A DNA stretch of 64,000 bases from MWEI01 sp964600235 (GTDB taxonomy: Bacteria > Desulfobacterota > Desulfomonilia > UBA1062): assembly GCA_964600235.1 (NCBI GenBank), contig CAZRIV010000015.1:65762-129761 (forward strand), written 5' to 3'. The first letter of the stretch is position 1. Every line of letters begins with the position of its first letter. A program made the position numbers and the translations under genes. Shown here piece after piece: positions 36,449 through 45,816 of this stretch. The notes beneath the pieces were generated by a model, which did no database searches, was not told the DNA's origin, and saw only the letters and a program-made list of their open reading frames with translations.

Positions 36449-37126
36449 ATGGAAACTGACGGTAAACTGGTTATCATCGGTGCAGGAGAAACGGCTGCCA
36501 TAGCCTACGAGTATTTCACCCATGATTCGACGTTCAGCGTCGGCGGTTTTTGTGTTGAAAGGGTCCACCTCAAAGAGGATACCTTTCTCGGGCTTCCTGT
36601 TGTTCCGCTGGATGAAGTCAAGCGTTTTTTCCCTCCACCTGAATTCTCTGCCTTTGTCGCGATCAGTTCGACTCAACTCAACCGGCTTCGCACCCGTCTC
36701 TTCCGTGCAGTAAAAGAGATGGGGTATGTCTGTCCGAGCTATATAAGTTCCCGGGCCTTTGTGTGGCACAATGTGGAGATCGGCGAAAACTGCTTCATCT
36801 TCGAGAACAACACGGTGCAACCATTTGTGAAAATCGGGGATAACGTGGTGATCTGGAGCGGCAACCACATCGGCCACAACACGACCATCCGCGACAACTG
36901 CTTCATCTCTTCCCATGTGGTCATCTCCGGGTTCTGCGATATCGGCGAAAATTGCTTCCTGGGCGTCAACAGCACCGTCATCAACAATATCACGATTGCA
37001 AAAGACTGCTTCATCGGCGCGGGGGCATTGATACAGAATGACACTGAAGAGGGCAGGTTTTATAAAACCGCCGGGGCCGTGGCGTCCCGGGTAGGCTCTC
37101 TGCAACGGTTTAACATCAGGGAATAG
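36449..37126 (+). CDS. Sugar O- or N-acetyltransferase, NeuD/PglD-like
   Basis: A 225-residue protein. An N-terminal Rossmann part (KLVIIGAGETAAIAYEYF) binds the sugar nucleotide; the C-terminal left-handed beta helix is a run of hexapeptides (VEIGENCFIFENNTV, VIWSGNHIGHNTTI), the acetyl-CoA site, with catalytic-type His in GNHIGH. The start at 36449 has GGGAGA upstream; a longer frame lacks one. It should acetylate an amino or keto sugar of this cluster. Confidence 0.88.
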   Translation: METDGKLVIIGAGETAAIAYEYFTHDSTFSVGGFCVERVHLKEDTFLGLPVVPLDEVKRFFPPPEFSAFVAISSTQLNRLRTRLFRAVKEMGYVCPSYISSRAFVWHNVEIGENCFIFENNTVQPFVKIGDNVVIWSGNHIGHNTTIRDNCFISSHVVISGFCDIGENCFLGVNSTVINNITIAKDCFIGAGALIQNDTEEGRFYKTAGAVASRVGSLQRFNIRE

Positions 37127-37128
37127 TA

Positions 37129-38043
37129 ATGAAATGGGAAAAGAAGGGGTGTATTTATTGCCCAGACGGCAGCATGTCCTGGGCTCTGCATTCTGCACTC
37201 ACACCGACCCCGTTCCTGCTGGATGAGTCTACGATCAGGATTTATGCAGGGTTACGTGACGACAGGGGAGTCAGCAGAATCGGCTACGTAGATGTCCAGG
37301 CCGAAAATCCTTTGTGCATCAAGACTGTATCTCCCATTCCGGTGCTCGATGTGGGATTTCCAGGCACGTTTGACGACAACGGTGTAATCTTGGGAGACAT
37401 AGTGAACCTAAGAAATCTGATCTACATGTACTATGTAGGGTTCCAGCTTGTCGAAAAAGTTAAGTTTCTCGCCTTTAGCGGGCTTGCAATAAGTGCGGAT
37501 GGAGGATCTACATTCCAGCGGTATAGCAATGCACCTGTTCTTGACAGGAGCAACAACGAACTTTTCTTCAGGGCTATTCATTCAATTCTCTTTGAGGATG
37601 GCGTCTGGAAGGCTTGGTGTGGTGTCGGCAGTGACTGGGTATGGATCAATGGAATACCCTATCCTAAATATAATATCAGGTATTATGAGTCCACTGATGG
37701 TGTGAACTTCGCCGACAAAGGTATTGTTTGTATTGAAAATTCAGAGAACGAATATCGCATCGGTAGGCCGAGAGTCATAAAGAGAAATAATATCTACAGG
37801 ATGTTTTATACGAAAGGGACACTGAAAAGGGAATATCTTCCCGGGTATGCTGAGTCAGACGATGGCATACATTGGATTAGAAAAGATGGAGAAATCGGCA
37901 TAGCGCCATCGGGAAATGGATGGGATTCAGCCCAGCTGTGTTATCCGACCGTTGTGTCCCATAGAGACAGGACTTACATGTTCTATAACGGCAATGACTA
38001 CGGCAAGACCGGTTTTGGTTATGCGGAACTTGTTGAATGGTAA
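37129..38043 (+). CDS. Beta-propeller protein of glycosidase-like fold
   Basis: A 304-residue protein that begins two bases after the acetyltransferase stop codon. Repeated strand motifs (IRIYAGLRDDRGVSRIGYVD, FDDNGVILGDI, RIGRPRVIKRNNIYRMFYT, YMFYNGNDYGKTGFGYAEL) fit the five-bladed propeller of GH43/GH32/GH130-type enzymes. There is no signal peptide, so it would be cytosolic in a biosynthetic operon, which is odd for a hydrolase; a phosphorylase or transferase role is possible. Confidence 0.65.
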   Translation: MKWEKKGCIYCPDGSMSWALHSALTPTPFLLDESTIRIYAGLRDDRGVSRIGYVDVQAENPLCIKTVSPIPVLDVGFPGTFDDNGVILGDIVNLRNLIYMYYVGFQLVEKVKFLAFSGLAISADGGSTFQRYSNAPVLDRSNNELFFRAIHSILFEDGVWKAWCGVGSDWVWINGIPYPKYNIRYYESTDGVNFADKGIVCIENSENEYRIGRPRVIKRNNIYRMFYTKGTLKREYLPGYAESDDGIHWIRKDGEIGIAPSGNGWDSAQLCYPTVVSHRDRTYMFYNGNDYGKTGFGYAELVEW

Positions 38044-38066
38044 CATTTATGAAGGAGAGAACTTCA

Positions 38067-38825
38067 ATGGGTGACCTGGATTACAATCTGCAATCACGGG
38101 CGTCACAACAGCAGAAAACAGCACGGGGAAAATTGCTTGAACTGTTCCAATCCACACCGATCCCCACCGAACACCTCCTGGTGAATCTCGGGCTCTACAT
38201 GAGAAGTTCGGTAATAGCGAAGTTTCTCTATGTAAATGAACTCTACCAGCAGATCATCAATATCCCCGGGGTCGTAATGGAATTCGGGGTCTGGTGGGGG
38301 CAGAACCTGGCGCTTTTTGAGTCGCTGCGGGCTGTTTATGAGCCATACAACTACACCCGTAAGATCATCGGCTTCGACACCTTTGAAGGATATCCTTCCC
38401 TATCGGATCAGGACGGCTCCTGCGATCTTGTCAAGCTGAACCAGTATGCGGTGTCAGAGAATTATCTTGAACATCTTTCAGCGCTGCTCGACTACCATCA
38501 GCAGGAAAATGTCATGTCCCACGTCAAAAAATTCGAACTGGTCAAGGGGGATGCGACAATCACTGTCAAAGAGTATCTCGGAAAGCACCCTGAGACGATC
38601 GTCTCGCTCGCGTATTTCGACATGCAGCTCTATGAACCTACCATAAACTGTCTCGAGGCTGTCAAACCGTATCTTGTGAAAGGATCCGTCATTGCCATGG
38701 ACGAGCTTAACAGCCCTGAATTCCCGGGAGAGACAGTGGCATTTCGCGAGGCCTTTGGTTCGATGAGTCTCAGGATTCACCGATCCCGTTTTCTACCTGA
38801 CCGCTCTTATGCCGTTTTGGAGTAG
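38067..38825 (+). CDS. TylF/MycF-like O-methyltransferase
   Basis: A 252-residue SAM enzyme. GVVMEFGVWWGQNLALFESL and IIGFDTFEGYPSL are the TylF-type motif I region; YFDMQLYEPTINCLEAV and GSVIAMDELNSPEFPGE hold the metal-binding Asp residues. This family methylates sugar hydroxyls. AAGGAGAG before ATG 38067 decides the start over two upstream ATGs. Confidence 0.82.
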   Translation: MGDLDYNLQSRASQQQKTARGKLLELFQSTPIPTEHLLVNLGLYMRSSVIAKFLYVNELYQQIINIPGVVMEFGVWWGQNLALFESLRAVYEPYNYTRKIIGFDTFEGYPSLSDQDGSCDLVKLNQYAVSENYLEHLSALLDYHQQENVMSHVKKFELVKGDATITVKEYLGKHPETIVSLAYFDMQLYEPTINCLEAVKPYLVKGSVIAMDELNSPEFPGETVAFREAFGSMSLRIHRSRFLPDRSYAVLE

Positions 38826-38828
38826 TCC

Positions 38829-39776
38829 GTGCGAGAATTCAGCATAAGGAAATATAATGCCTCGCATCTCAATGCATGGAATGAATTCGTATTGAACTCC
38901 AAGAACGGCACCTTCCTCTTTGACCGGCGTTACATGGAATACCATGCCGACCGGTTCAACGACTATTCCCTCCTCTGCCTTGACGACAGGGACAGGCTCG
39001 TGGCCCTTCTGCCGGGCTCCATCAAGGACGGTGTGGTGACAAGCCACGGAGGGCTCACCTACGGCGGCGTAATCTGCAATTCAGCCATGAAGGCAGCGGC
39101 CATGCTTAAGGTCTTTGCATCCATCCTGGAATTCATGCGGCGTGACCATGTCCGCCGGCTGATCTACAAGGCCGTCCCGCATATCTTCCATCAAATCCCT
39201 GCAGAAGAGGACCTTTACGCCCTGTCCATGCACAACGCCTGTCTCTGCCGGCGCGACATCTCCTCAGCCATCTGGCTCCCTGATCGGCTGAAGTTTTCCA
39301 AGGGAAAGATTGAAGGGATCAGAAAGGCCCGACGTGCCGGGATCGTGGTCAGGGATTCGACCGACTATGCATCATTCTTCAAAATCGGCTCTGCGGTGAT
39401 GCAAGACAGGCACAACCTGCAGCCCGTGCACACCAGCAAAGAAATGACGCTCCTGGCGGACCGATTCCCCGGTAAAATACTTCTCCATGCTGCGTACAGG
39501 GGAGAGCAGATGCTCGCCGGCGCCATCGTATACAGATTTTCCTCCTCGGCACACGTCCAGTACATGTACAATTCCGATGAAGGATTGGGGGTTGGAGCAC
39601 TGGATATCGTCATAGATCACCTTGTCAATGAGCGGTACTCAAAGCTCCGGTTTCTGAGTTTCGGGGTCTCAACCGAAGACGAGGGACGTCACCTCAACGA
39701 AGGGCTGATACATCAGAAAGAGATGTTCGGTGCACGTTCCATCGTCCACGACTTCTATGAGGTGGATATCTCATGA
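38829..39776 (+). CDS. FemAB/GNAT-fold acyltransferase
   Basis: A 315-residue protein of the acetyltransferase_6 (FemAB-like) type: FLFDRRYMEYHADRFNDYSL at the N-terminus, then KGKIEGIRKARRAGIVVRD and AYRGEQMLAGAIVYRF, the usual split-GNAT signature. It may be the N-acyltransferase for the 3-amino sugar made by the next three genes. GTG start; overlaps the first ketoisomerase gene as ATGA. Confidence 0.78.
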   Translation: MREFSIRKYNASHLNAWNEFVLNSKNGTFLFDRRYMEYHADRFNDYSLLCLDDRDRLVALLPGSIKDGVVTSHGGLTYGGVICNSAMKAAAMLKVFASILEFMRRDHVRRLIYKAVPHIFHQIPAEEDLYALSMHNACLCRRDISSAIWLPDRLKFSKGKIEGIRKARRAGIVVRDSTDYASFFKIGSAVMQDRHNLQPVHTSKEMTLLADRFPGKILLHAAYRGEQMLAGAIVYRFSSSAHVQYMYNSDEGLGVGALDIVIDHLVNERYSKLRFLSFGVSTEDEGRHLNEGLIHQKEMFGARSIVHDFYEVDIS

Positions 39777-40195
39777 CCGATCTCTCCAGGGAAACAGATA
39801 CCTGTTCCATCATCGAACTCCCCAAGATCAAGGATTTTAGAGGAAACCTGACCTTCGTGGAAGGCAGGCGGCACATCCCGTTTACCATCCGTCGGGCCTT
39901 CTGGATTTACGACGTGCCCGGCGGTGAGATGCGGGGCAGCCACGCCTACCACCGGAACAGGGAGGTCATCATTGCCGTGTCAGGGAGTTTCGATGTTGAG
40001 GTTGACAATGGGAATAATGTCACAAATTTCCATCTCAACCGCTCATACTACGGTCTCTACCTGCCGCCGCTGCACTGGCGGTCGCTCGTGAACTTTTCCA
40101 CCAACTCGCTCTGTCTTGTCCTGGCTTCCGAGGAGTACGACGTGTCCGATTATCTACGTGACTACGACGAGTTTCTCAGGGAAAGGAGGGTCTGA
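39773..40195 (+). CDS. Sugar 3,4-ketoisomerase-like cupin, divergent copy
   Basis: A 140-residue cupin of the FdtA/QdtA (WxcM-like) family: IKDFRGNLTFVEGRRHIPF, FWIYDVPGGEMRGSHAY, then IIAVSGSFDVEV. Family members have H-A-H at the active site; here it reads H57-A-Y59-H60 and the later H-Q is R-E. The catalytic role may thus be changed. It is fused by a one-base overlap (TGATG) to the second copy. Confidence 0.85.
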   Translation: MTDLSRETDTCSIIELPKIKDFRGNLTFVEGRRHIPFTIRRAFWIYDVPGGEMRGSHAYHRNREVIIAVSGSFDVEVDNGNNVTNFHLNRSYYGLYLPPLHWRSLVNFSTNSLCLVLASEEYDVSDYLRDYDEFLRERRV

Positions 40196-40614
40196 TGGCG
40201 AATGTCTATGACTGTTCCCTGGTCGAACTGCCCCGCATAGCGAGCCTCAGCGGCAGCCTCACCCCGGTTTATGGGGGTACGAACATCCCTTTTCAAATAG
40301 AGCGTGTCTACTATCTCTACGACGTCCCCGGCGGTGAAGGCCGGGGCGGGCATGCCCACCGGCAGCTTCACCAGCTCATCGTGGCGGCCAGCGGCAGCTT
40401 TGACGTCCTGCTGGACGATGGTGCCAACAGGCGCGTGGTCCAACTCAACCGTCCCTATTACGGGCTTTATCTTACCAACATGATCTGGCGGGAACTGCTT
40501 AACTTTTCTTCAGGAGGGATTTGCCTGGTGCTGGCGTCTGCACCCTATGACGAGTCGGACTACTACCGGAATTACGAAGAGTTCCGTAGCTCGGCAAAGG
40601 CCTTGCAGCAGTGA
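40195..40614 (+). CDS. Sugar 3,4-ketoisomerase, FdtA/QdtA-like
   Basis: A 139-residue cupin with the full active-site pattern GGEGRGGHAHRQLHQLIVAA (H53, H55, H59). It converts an NDP-4-keto-6-deoxyglucose to the 3-keto isomer (known for the family). The next gene is the matching aminotransferase, overlapping by 4 bases, so the product should be a 3-amino-3,6-dideoxyhexose. The nucleotide (dTDP or CDP) cannot be read; no rmlA/rmlB is in the window. Confidence 0.9.
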   Translation: MANVYDCSLVELPRIASLSGSLTPVYGGTNIPFQIERVYYLYDVPGGEGRGGHAHRQLHQLIVAASGSFDVLLDDGANRRVVQLNRPYYGLYLTNMIWRELLNFSSGGICLVLASAPYDESDYYRNYEEFRSSAKALQQ

Positions 40615-41723
40615 ATAACATCCCCTTTCTGGATCTCAAGGCCCCTTATGCAGAACTGAGAGATGAACTCGATGCGGCTTATCAACGTGTCATGGCGTCC
40701 GGCTGGTACATCCTCGGTCGGGAAGTTGAATCGTTCGAAGCGGAATTTGCCGGGTATTGCGGGGTGCGCCACTGCATCGGGGTGGCCAGCGGGCTGGATG
40801 CCCTGCATCTCATCCTGCGCGCCATGAAGATAGGGCCCGGTGACGAGGTGATTGTTCCAGCGCATACCTATATCGCCACCTGGCTGGCGGTGACAAATGC
40901 CGGGGCGACACCTGTCCCCGCAGAACCGGCAGAAAGCACATACAACATCGACCCTTCCAGGGTTGAACAAGCCATTACGGACAAGACAAAGGCCATATTG
41001 ACTGTTCACCTTTACGGTCAGCCCTCTGACATGGACCCTATCAATGAGATAGCCGCCAGGCACGGCCTCAAGGTCATTGAGGATTGCGCCCAGGCTCACG
41101 GGGCCAGATACAAGGGTCAAAGGGTCGGGTCCTTGGGGGATGCAGCCGGTTTCAGCTTTTATCCAGGTAAAAATATCGGCGCAATCGGTGACGGCGGGGC
41201 CGTTACCACGGATGACCCCGCGTTGGCCGGGCGTATCAGGGATTTGCGGAATTACGGTTCGCGGGTAAAATATTTTCATGAGGTCATCGGGTTCAATTCG
41301 CGTCTGGATGAGATGCAGGCGGCCTTCCTGCGGGTAAAGCTCACCCGCCTCGATGAGTGGAACACTCGACGCCGCGTCGTTGCAGGGCATTATCTCAAGG
41401 AGCTTTCTGAAACAGCCGGGTTATTGCTTCCCGTAGTTCCGGCCTGGGCAGAACCGGTCTGGCATCTTTTTGTCGTCCGCCATCAGAGGCGTGATGACCT
41501 CCGGCAAAAGCTGAAAGAAGCCGGCATCGGGACAGTGATCCACTACCCTGTCCCGCCTCATTGTCAGAAGGCCTATGGCGACCTTGATTATAAACGCGGG
41601 TCTTTTCCCATTTCTGAGCAGTTGGCGGAAGAAGTGCTGAGCCTGCCCATGGGGCCCCATTTGACACGCACAGAACAGGACGTCGTTATCTCCGATTTGT
41701 TAAAATATTGTAGGGTTATCTGA
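40611..41723 (+). CDS. Sugar-nucleotide 3-aminotransferase, FdtB/QdtB-like (DegT family)
   Basis: A 370-residue PLP enzyme with K187 in FSFYPGKNIGAIGDGG and D158 in KVIEDCAQAHGA. NIPFLDLKAPYAELRDELDA at the N-terminus is typical of 3-keto-sugar aminotransferases. It starts at a GTG that overlaps the isomerase stop as GTGA. It should aminate the isomerase product. Confidence 0.92.
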   Translation: MNNIPFLDLKAPYAELRDELDAAYQRVMASGWYILGREVESFEAEFAGYCGVRHCIGVASGLDALHLILRAMKIGPGDEVIVPAHTYIATWLAVTNAGATPVPAEPAESTYNIDPSRVEQAITDKTKAILTVHLYGQPSDMDPINEIAARHGLKVIEDCAQAHGARYKGQRVGSLGDAAGFSFYPGKNIGAIGDGGAVTTDDPALAGRIRDLRNYGSRVKYFHEVIGFNSRLDEMQAAFLRVKLTRLDEWNTRRRVVAGHYLKELSETAGLLLPVVPAWAEPVWHLFVVRHQRRDDLRQKLKEAGIGTVIHYPVPPHCQKAYGDLDYKRGSFPISEQLAEEVLSLPMGPHLTRTEQDVVISDLLKYCRVI

Positions 41724-41825
41724 TGCCGGGCAGTCAGGGGGAGGTCCGGTTATCCCTGTACAGATCACAAGGCCTTTCGCACTCTCCATTGTCTTAATCG
41801 TATACCTGGAACAGCAGGAGGCAGA

Positions 41826-42341
41826 ATGCTGGCAATCATAGAAAAATTAGAGTCGGCAATAGATGACCCTTCAAAAGGTTTGCCGGAGGATATATTTCTC
41901 TTCATCAGCAGGGTGACGCCGCTTGTAAATGTTGACCTGCTTATTAAGAACGAACGGAACCAGACCCTGCTGACCTGGAGAGACGACGGCTACTATCCCG
42001 CAAGCTGGCATGTACCGGGCGGCATTATCCGCTATATGGAAACCATGGCTGACAGAATCCGCGCAGTTGCTGCCTCTGAACTCGGGGCTACGGTCGCTTG
42101 CGATCAGAAACCTCTGGCCGTGAACGAAGTGATTCAACCTAACTATAAAAACAGGGGCCATTTCATATCTTTCCTTTTCCAGTGCAGATTGACCAGCCCG
42201 CTTGAGGAACGCACCGGATACAGCAGGGGTGCGCCCCTTGCAGGTGAATGGGCCTGGCATGACACATGCCCGGACAATCTGATTCCCGTCCACGAGATGT
42301 ATCGCCGGTACATATCAGCCGGACCTTACACGCTGCCGTAG
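41826..42341 (+). CDS. Nudix hydrolase, GDP-mannose mannosylhydrolase-like
   Basis: A 171-residue protein. GGIIRYMETMADRIRAVAASELG is a degenerate Nudix box: G-x5-E is kept, but the RE and EE pairs are changed, as in GDP-mannose mannosyl hydrolases (Gmm). VDLLIKNERNQTLLTWRDDG at the N-terminus is also Gmm-like. It may recycle or control a sugar nucleotide. It is preceded by an unusually wide gap of 102 bp in this dense cluster. Confidence 0.8.
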   Translation: MLAIIEKLESAIDDPSKGLPEDIFLFISRVTPLVNVDLLIKNERNQTLLTWRDDGYYPASWHVPGGIIRYMETMADRIRAVAASELGATVACDQKPLAVNEVIQPNYKNRGHFISFLFQCRLTSPLEERTGYSRGAPLAGEWAWHDTCPDNLIPVHEMYRRYISAGPYTLP

Positions 42342-42415
42342 CGTGGGACTCTGCGAACAGGGGGAGAAGGCCCTCGCCGATTGAATCGCATAAGAAAACA
42401 TCAGGGGGGATTCAA

Positions 42416-43057
42416 ATGAAAACCGATCGAATTGATCCCGATACCACCATGGCCCTCAAAGAGCGCCCCTTCAATTCGATATCGCTTGCATCCAGGCATC
42501 ATGATCAGGATTTTCATCTGGTTCTCATCACGAGGGAATGCATCAATGATGAGGAGATCGTCGGCCTGCTCAGCAGGTGGAGAAAGGAGAACGAGTTCTG
42601 GTTCCAGGCCATATTCCCGGTGTCTGATGAAAGGACGAGAATCTGGCTGAAAAACAAAGTGATCGAAGAACGTGACAGACTCCTCTTCCTCATAAGAGTC
42701 TGCGACAAGTATATAGGACATGTCGGGTTATGGAAGTTTGACTTCGCCAACCATTCCTGCGAAATCGACAACATCGTGCGGGGTGAGCATGGATATCCCG
42801 GCATCATGTATGATTCGATCGTCTTGCTGCAGGACTGGGCGCGATCGACCCTGGCGATCCGGGATTTCTATCTTCATACCCTCGTGGAAAATCACAGGGC
42901 TTTCAATCTGTACGAGAAACTGGGCTACGTCGTCATAAAGACAGAACCGCTTATCAGGATTATCAACGGTGAGAGAATCGAGTGGGTTTCACCCCCTGAC
43001 GATTATGCGGGCGATTTCGAGAGGCACGAAGTACAGATGAAGCTCATGGGCAAATAA
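42416..43057 (+). CDS. GNAT family N-acetyltransferase
   Basis: A 213-residue GNAT protein. IRVCDKYIGHVGLWKFD (about 85), the EIDNIVRGEHGYPGI core and HRAFNLYEKLGYVVIK at the acetyl-CoA end define it. The layout is like that of amino-sugar acetyltransferases such as PseH. GGGGGGAT precedes ATG 42416, which is preferred over an upstream frame. Confidence 0.82.
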   Translation: MKTDRIDPDTTMALKERPFNSISLASRHHDQDFHLVLITRECINDEEIVGLLSRWRKENEFWFQAIFPVSDERTRIWLKNKVIEERDRLLFLIRVCDKYIGHVGLWKFDFANHSCEIDNIVRGEHGYPGIMYDSIVLLQDWARSTLAIRDFYLHTLVENHRAFNLYEKLGYVVIKTEPLIRIINGERIEWVSPPDDYAGDFERHEVQMKLMGK

Positions 43058-43063
43058 CCACAA

Positions 43064-44602
43064 ATGACGGAAAACTTTCATCCAGCTGATTATAAACCGG
43101 CAATAATTTTCGCAACGACCCAGCGATGCAACTACAGGTGCAGGATGTGCCCGTGGAGCGAGCCTGAGGTTCGCAAGGTCTTGACAAAGAATGACCCGAC
43201 CATGTCGATCGATCTGTTCAAGCGGGTTCTTGAGGAAGTCATGCCATATTGCTCTTTCATCAGCCTCACCTCCAACGGCGAATTCCTCATGGATCCATTC
43301 CTGAAAGAAAGACTGAGCATTGTCGGAGAGGTTCTTCAAAGGCATCCTGACGTGAGACTCTTCTGTATTACCAACGCCTCGCTCCTGAGCGCCGAAAAGT
43401 TATCTTATCTGAAAGGACTCCACAAGGCAGGCTTCACGATTTCCATAGAATCCGTTGATGCCCTCACCTATGCCTCAATAAGAAGACCGGGCGTGCTTTC
43501 TCAAGTGATGAAGAACATAAAATCACTGAGACATAATTTATCTAAGATAGGGATCGATGACGTTCAGCTCCAGATAAATGCGGTGATAATGAAATCGACC
43601 ATCTTTTCAGTGCCGGGACTGCTGCACCTGGCCAAAGAAATCAACGCCATCTTGTTTGTGGATCATTGCCAGGGTTACGGCAACACGGAATTAAACAGGG
43701 AATCTCTCTTCAATTACCCGGCCTTTACAAACAAGTTCCTGGATAAATGCCAGAAATTAGCAGATAAATTAAATGTTCCCTTTAATCGCCCCCCGTCTTT
43801 TGCTGTCTCTCCTGAAGAAGTTAGAGAATACTACGAGGCAAAAAAGGGGAAAAACCGGTACTGCACACAGCTAAGCAAAAGCGGCCCCATCAACATACTG
43901 TCGGACGGCAGCGTCATAGCGTGCTGCCAGTCTCTGGTTGTAGGAAATGTAAATGAAAGCCCCTTCAAGGATATCTTCTTCTCCCCCAAATTTCTGCAAT
44001 ACAGGCAGGCCATAGCGGACGGCCATCCTTTGCCCCCCTGTGATCATTGCAGGTGGCTGGAGAGAGGTAATCCCTATCTGTATGAATCCTCCGATTATGA
44101 TCTGAATGTCCCCATTGAATCTCGGAATCCCCACCCGGATCCTGATTTCGAAAAAGAGGGGTTTTTCGACTGGCTGGACATGCTATCAGAAGAACAGATA
44201 AGAAAGCACCTGCATAACGATTATTCGGCAGAGGCAAAACTCATGAGTTCCAAGATTGACGAAGAAATTGAATCAATAGAACTGAGAGAGACTTCTCACC
44301 GGATCATCGCGGGCCTGATAAAACAGAATGCAAAAGTCATCATGTATCCTGCGGGGAGGTTAACAGCCTGGCTGATAAGGAACCCGCTCATTTCGGAGCT
44401 CAACATAATAGGGATCTCGGACAAGGGTATCAGTCAGCCCGAGGAATATCTCCAGGGATATACATTGTTCCCCTCGGATATGATCCCGGCGTTGAAGCCG
44501 GATGTCGTCCTCGTTACATCCAATCTGTTCAGAGATCAGATCTGCAGCGAATTGTCATATCTGGAGAAAGAAAATATTAAAATAATTCCATTGTATAAAT
44601 GA
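43064..44602 (+). CDS. Radical SAM/SPASM protein with C-terminal Rossmann-like domain
   Basis: A 512-residue protein. The radical SAM motif is TQRCNYRCRMCPW (C22, C26, C29). A SPASM-like region (about 265-335: CTQLSKSG, VIACCQSL, CDHCRWL) would bind a second Fe-S cluster. The C-terminal 100 residues (VIMYPAGRLTAWLIRN, IIGISDKGIS) look like the Rossmann domain also seen in two other proteins of the cluster. It may epimerise, dehydrate or modify a sugar or a side chain; the substrate is unknown. Confidence 0.85.
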   Translation: MTENFHPADYKPAIIFATTQRCNYRCRMCPWSEPEVRKVLTKNDPTMSIDLFKRVLEEVMPYCSFISLTSNGEFLMDPFLKERLSIVGEVLQRHPDVRLFCITNASLLSAEKLSYLKGLHKAGFTISIESVDALTYASIRRPGVLSQVMKNIKSLRHNLSKIGIDDVQLQINAVIMKSTIFSVPGLLHLAKEINAILFVDHCQGYGNTELNRESLFNYPAFTNKFLDKCQKLADKLNVPFNRPPSFAVSPEEVREYYEAKKGKNRYCTQLSKSGPINILSDGSVIACCQSLVVGNVNESPFKDIFFSPKFLQYRQAIADGHPLPPCDHCRWLERGNPYLYESSDYDLNVPIESRNPHPDPDFEKEGFFDWLDMLSEEQIRKHLHNDYSAEAKLMSSKIDEEIESIELRETSHRIIAGLIKQNAKVIMYPAGRLTAWLIRNPLISELNIIGISDKGISQPEEYLQGYTLFPSDMIPALKPDVVLVTSNLFRDQICSELSYLEKENIKIIPLYK

Positions 44603-44682
44603 CATTCCTTATTCTTGCGACGTTCTCAATGCACAGAGGACCATGCCGGACAACACCAAATTAGTTTAAAAAGAGGCAAGTC

Positions 44683-45816
44683 ATGAGAAAAAAAATCAGT
44701 TTTGCAGGACCTTCCATTACACAGAAAGAAATCGACTATGTCATCGACGGCGTAAAAAACGGTTTTTACGAAACCTTCGACCAACATAGGATAAAGCTGG
44801 AGAAGGCCGTGGCAAGTTACCTCGGCCGTAAATATGCACTCGCGACACACACCGGCACCCTGGCCTTACACCTTTCGAATGCATCACTGGGCCTGAAAAA
44901 AGGTGACGAGGTGATATGCACTGATTTCAGCTGGGTTGCCACGGCCTATTCAATACTGTACACAGGCGCCCGGCCCGTATTTGTAGACATCGACCCTGAC
45001 ACCTGGTGCATCGACCCGAAAAAGATCGCGCCGGCTGTAACCAAGCGCACCAAAGCCATCATGCTGGTCCACTCCTTTGGGATCCCGGCTGAAATGGACG
45101 AGATAATGTCCATAGCCGCAGAGTTCAATCTGAAGGTTGTTGAAGATGCCTGCCCTGCGCTTGGAGCAGAGTATAAGAAGAAGAAGGTCGGCTCGTTCGG
45201 CGATTTCGGCTGCTTCAGCTTTCATGGGGCCAAGATCGCTGCAACCGGCGAAGGAGGAATGCTTACCACGGACAATGAAGAGCTCTTTAAAAAGGCAGGA
45301 CTCCTCGCGGAAATGGGGAGGACTGACAGAAAAGCAGTCTTCTGGTCTGATCTTGTAGGGTATCAATACACCATGGCAAACCTGACGGCCGCCCTCGGGC
45401 TGGCACAGGTTGAAAGGATCGAAGAGCTTGTAGCCATCAAGAGGCAGATCTTCAACTGGTACGAAGAAGGCCTGAAGGACATCGACGGGATAAGATTGAT
45501 AAGAGAAAAAGAGGGTACGAGGGCAAATTACTGCTATCCTTCCATCTTTCTTGAGAATGTGATCGCCACGGAACGGGACGAGATAATCAGAGTCCTCAAA
45601 GAGTATAATATACATGCCCGCCCGGCCTTTCCGAGGATGAGCACCCTTCCGACGTTAAAACAGAGGTATCCCAATCCCGTGGCAAAAAAGGTGGAAAAGA
45701 GAGGGATATCGCTCCCTTCGGCCGCAAATATAGACAAGAACGATATAGATTTCGTCTGTGAAATACTTAAAAAGACAATCAGGTATACCGGGCAGAATAG
45801 AAGGAGAACAACATGA
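44683..45816 (+). CDS. DegT/DnrJ/EryC1 aminotransferase
   Basis: A 377-residue PLP enzyme, with K184 in FSFHGAKIAATGEGG and D155 in VVEDACPALGAEY. It begins with KISFAGPSITQKEIDYVIDG, as in perosamine/PseC-like aminotransferases. It overlaps the next radical SAM gene as ATGA, so the two probably work on one substrate. AGAGGCAAG lies upstream of the ATG. Confidence 0.9.
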   Translation: MRKKISFAGPSITQKEIDYVIDGVKNGFYETFDQHRIKLEKAVASYLGRKYALATHTGTLALHLSNASLGLKKGDEVICTDFSWVATAYSILYTGARPVFVDIDPDTWCIDPKKIAPAVTKRTKAIMLVHSFGIPAEMDEIMSIAAEFNLKVVEDACPALGAEYKKKKVGSFGDFGCFSFHGAKIAATGEGGMLTTDNEELFKKAGLLAEMGRTDRKAVFWSDLVGYQYTMANLTAALGLAQVERIEELVAIKRQIFNWYEEGLKDIDGIRLIREKEGTRANYCYPSIFLENVIATERDEIIRVLKEYNIHARPAFPRMSTLPTLKQRYPNPVAKKVEKRGISLPSAANIDKNDIDFVCEILKKTIRYTGQNRRRTT

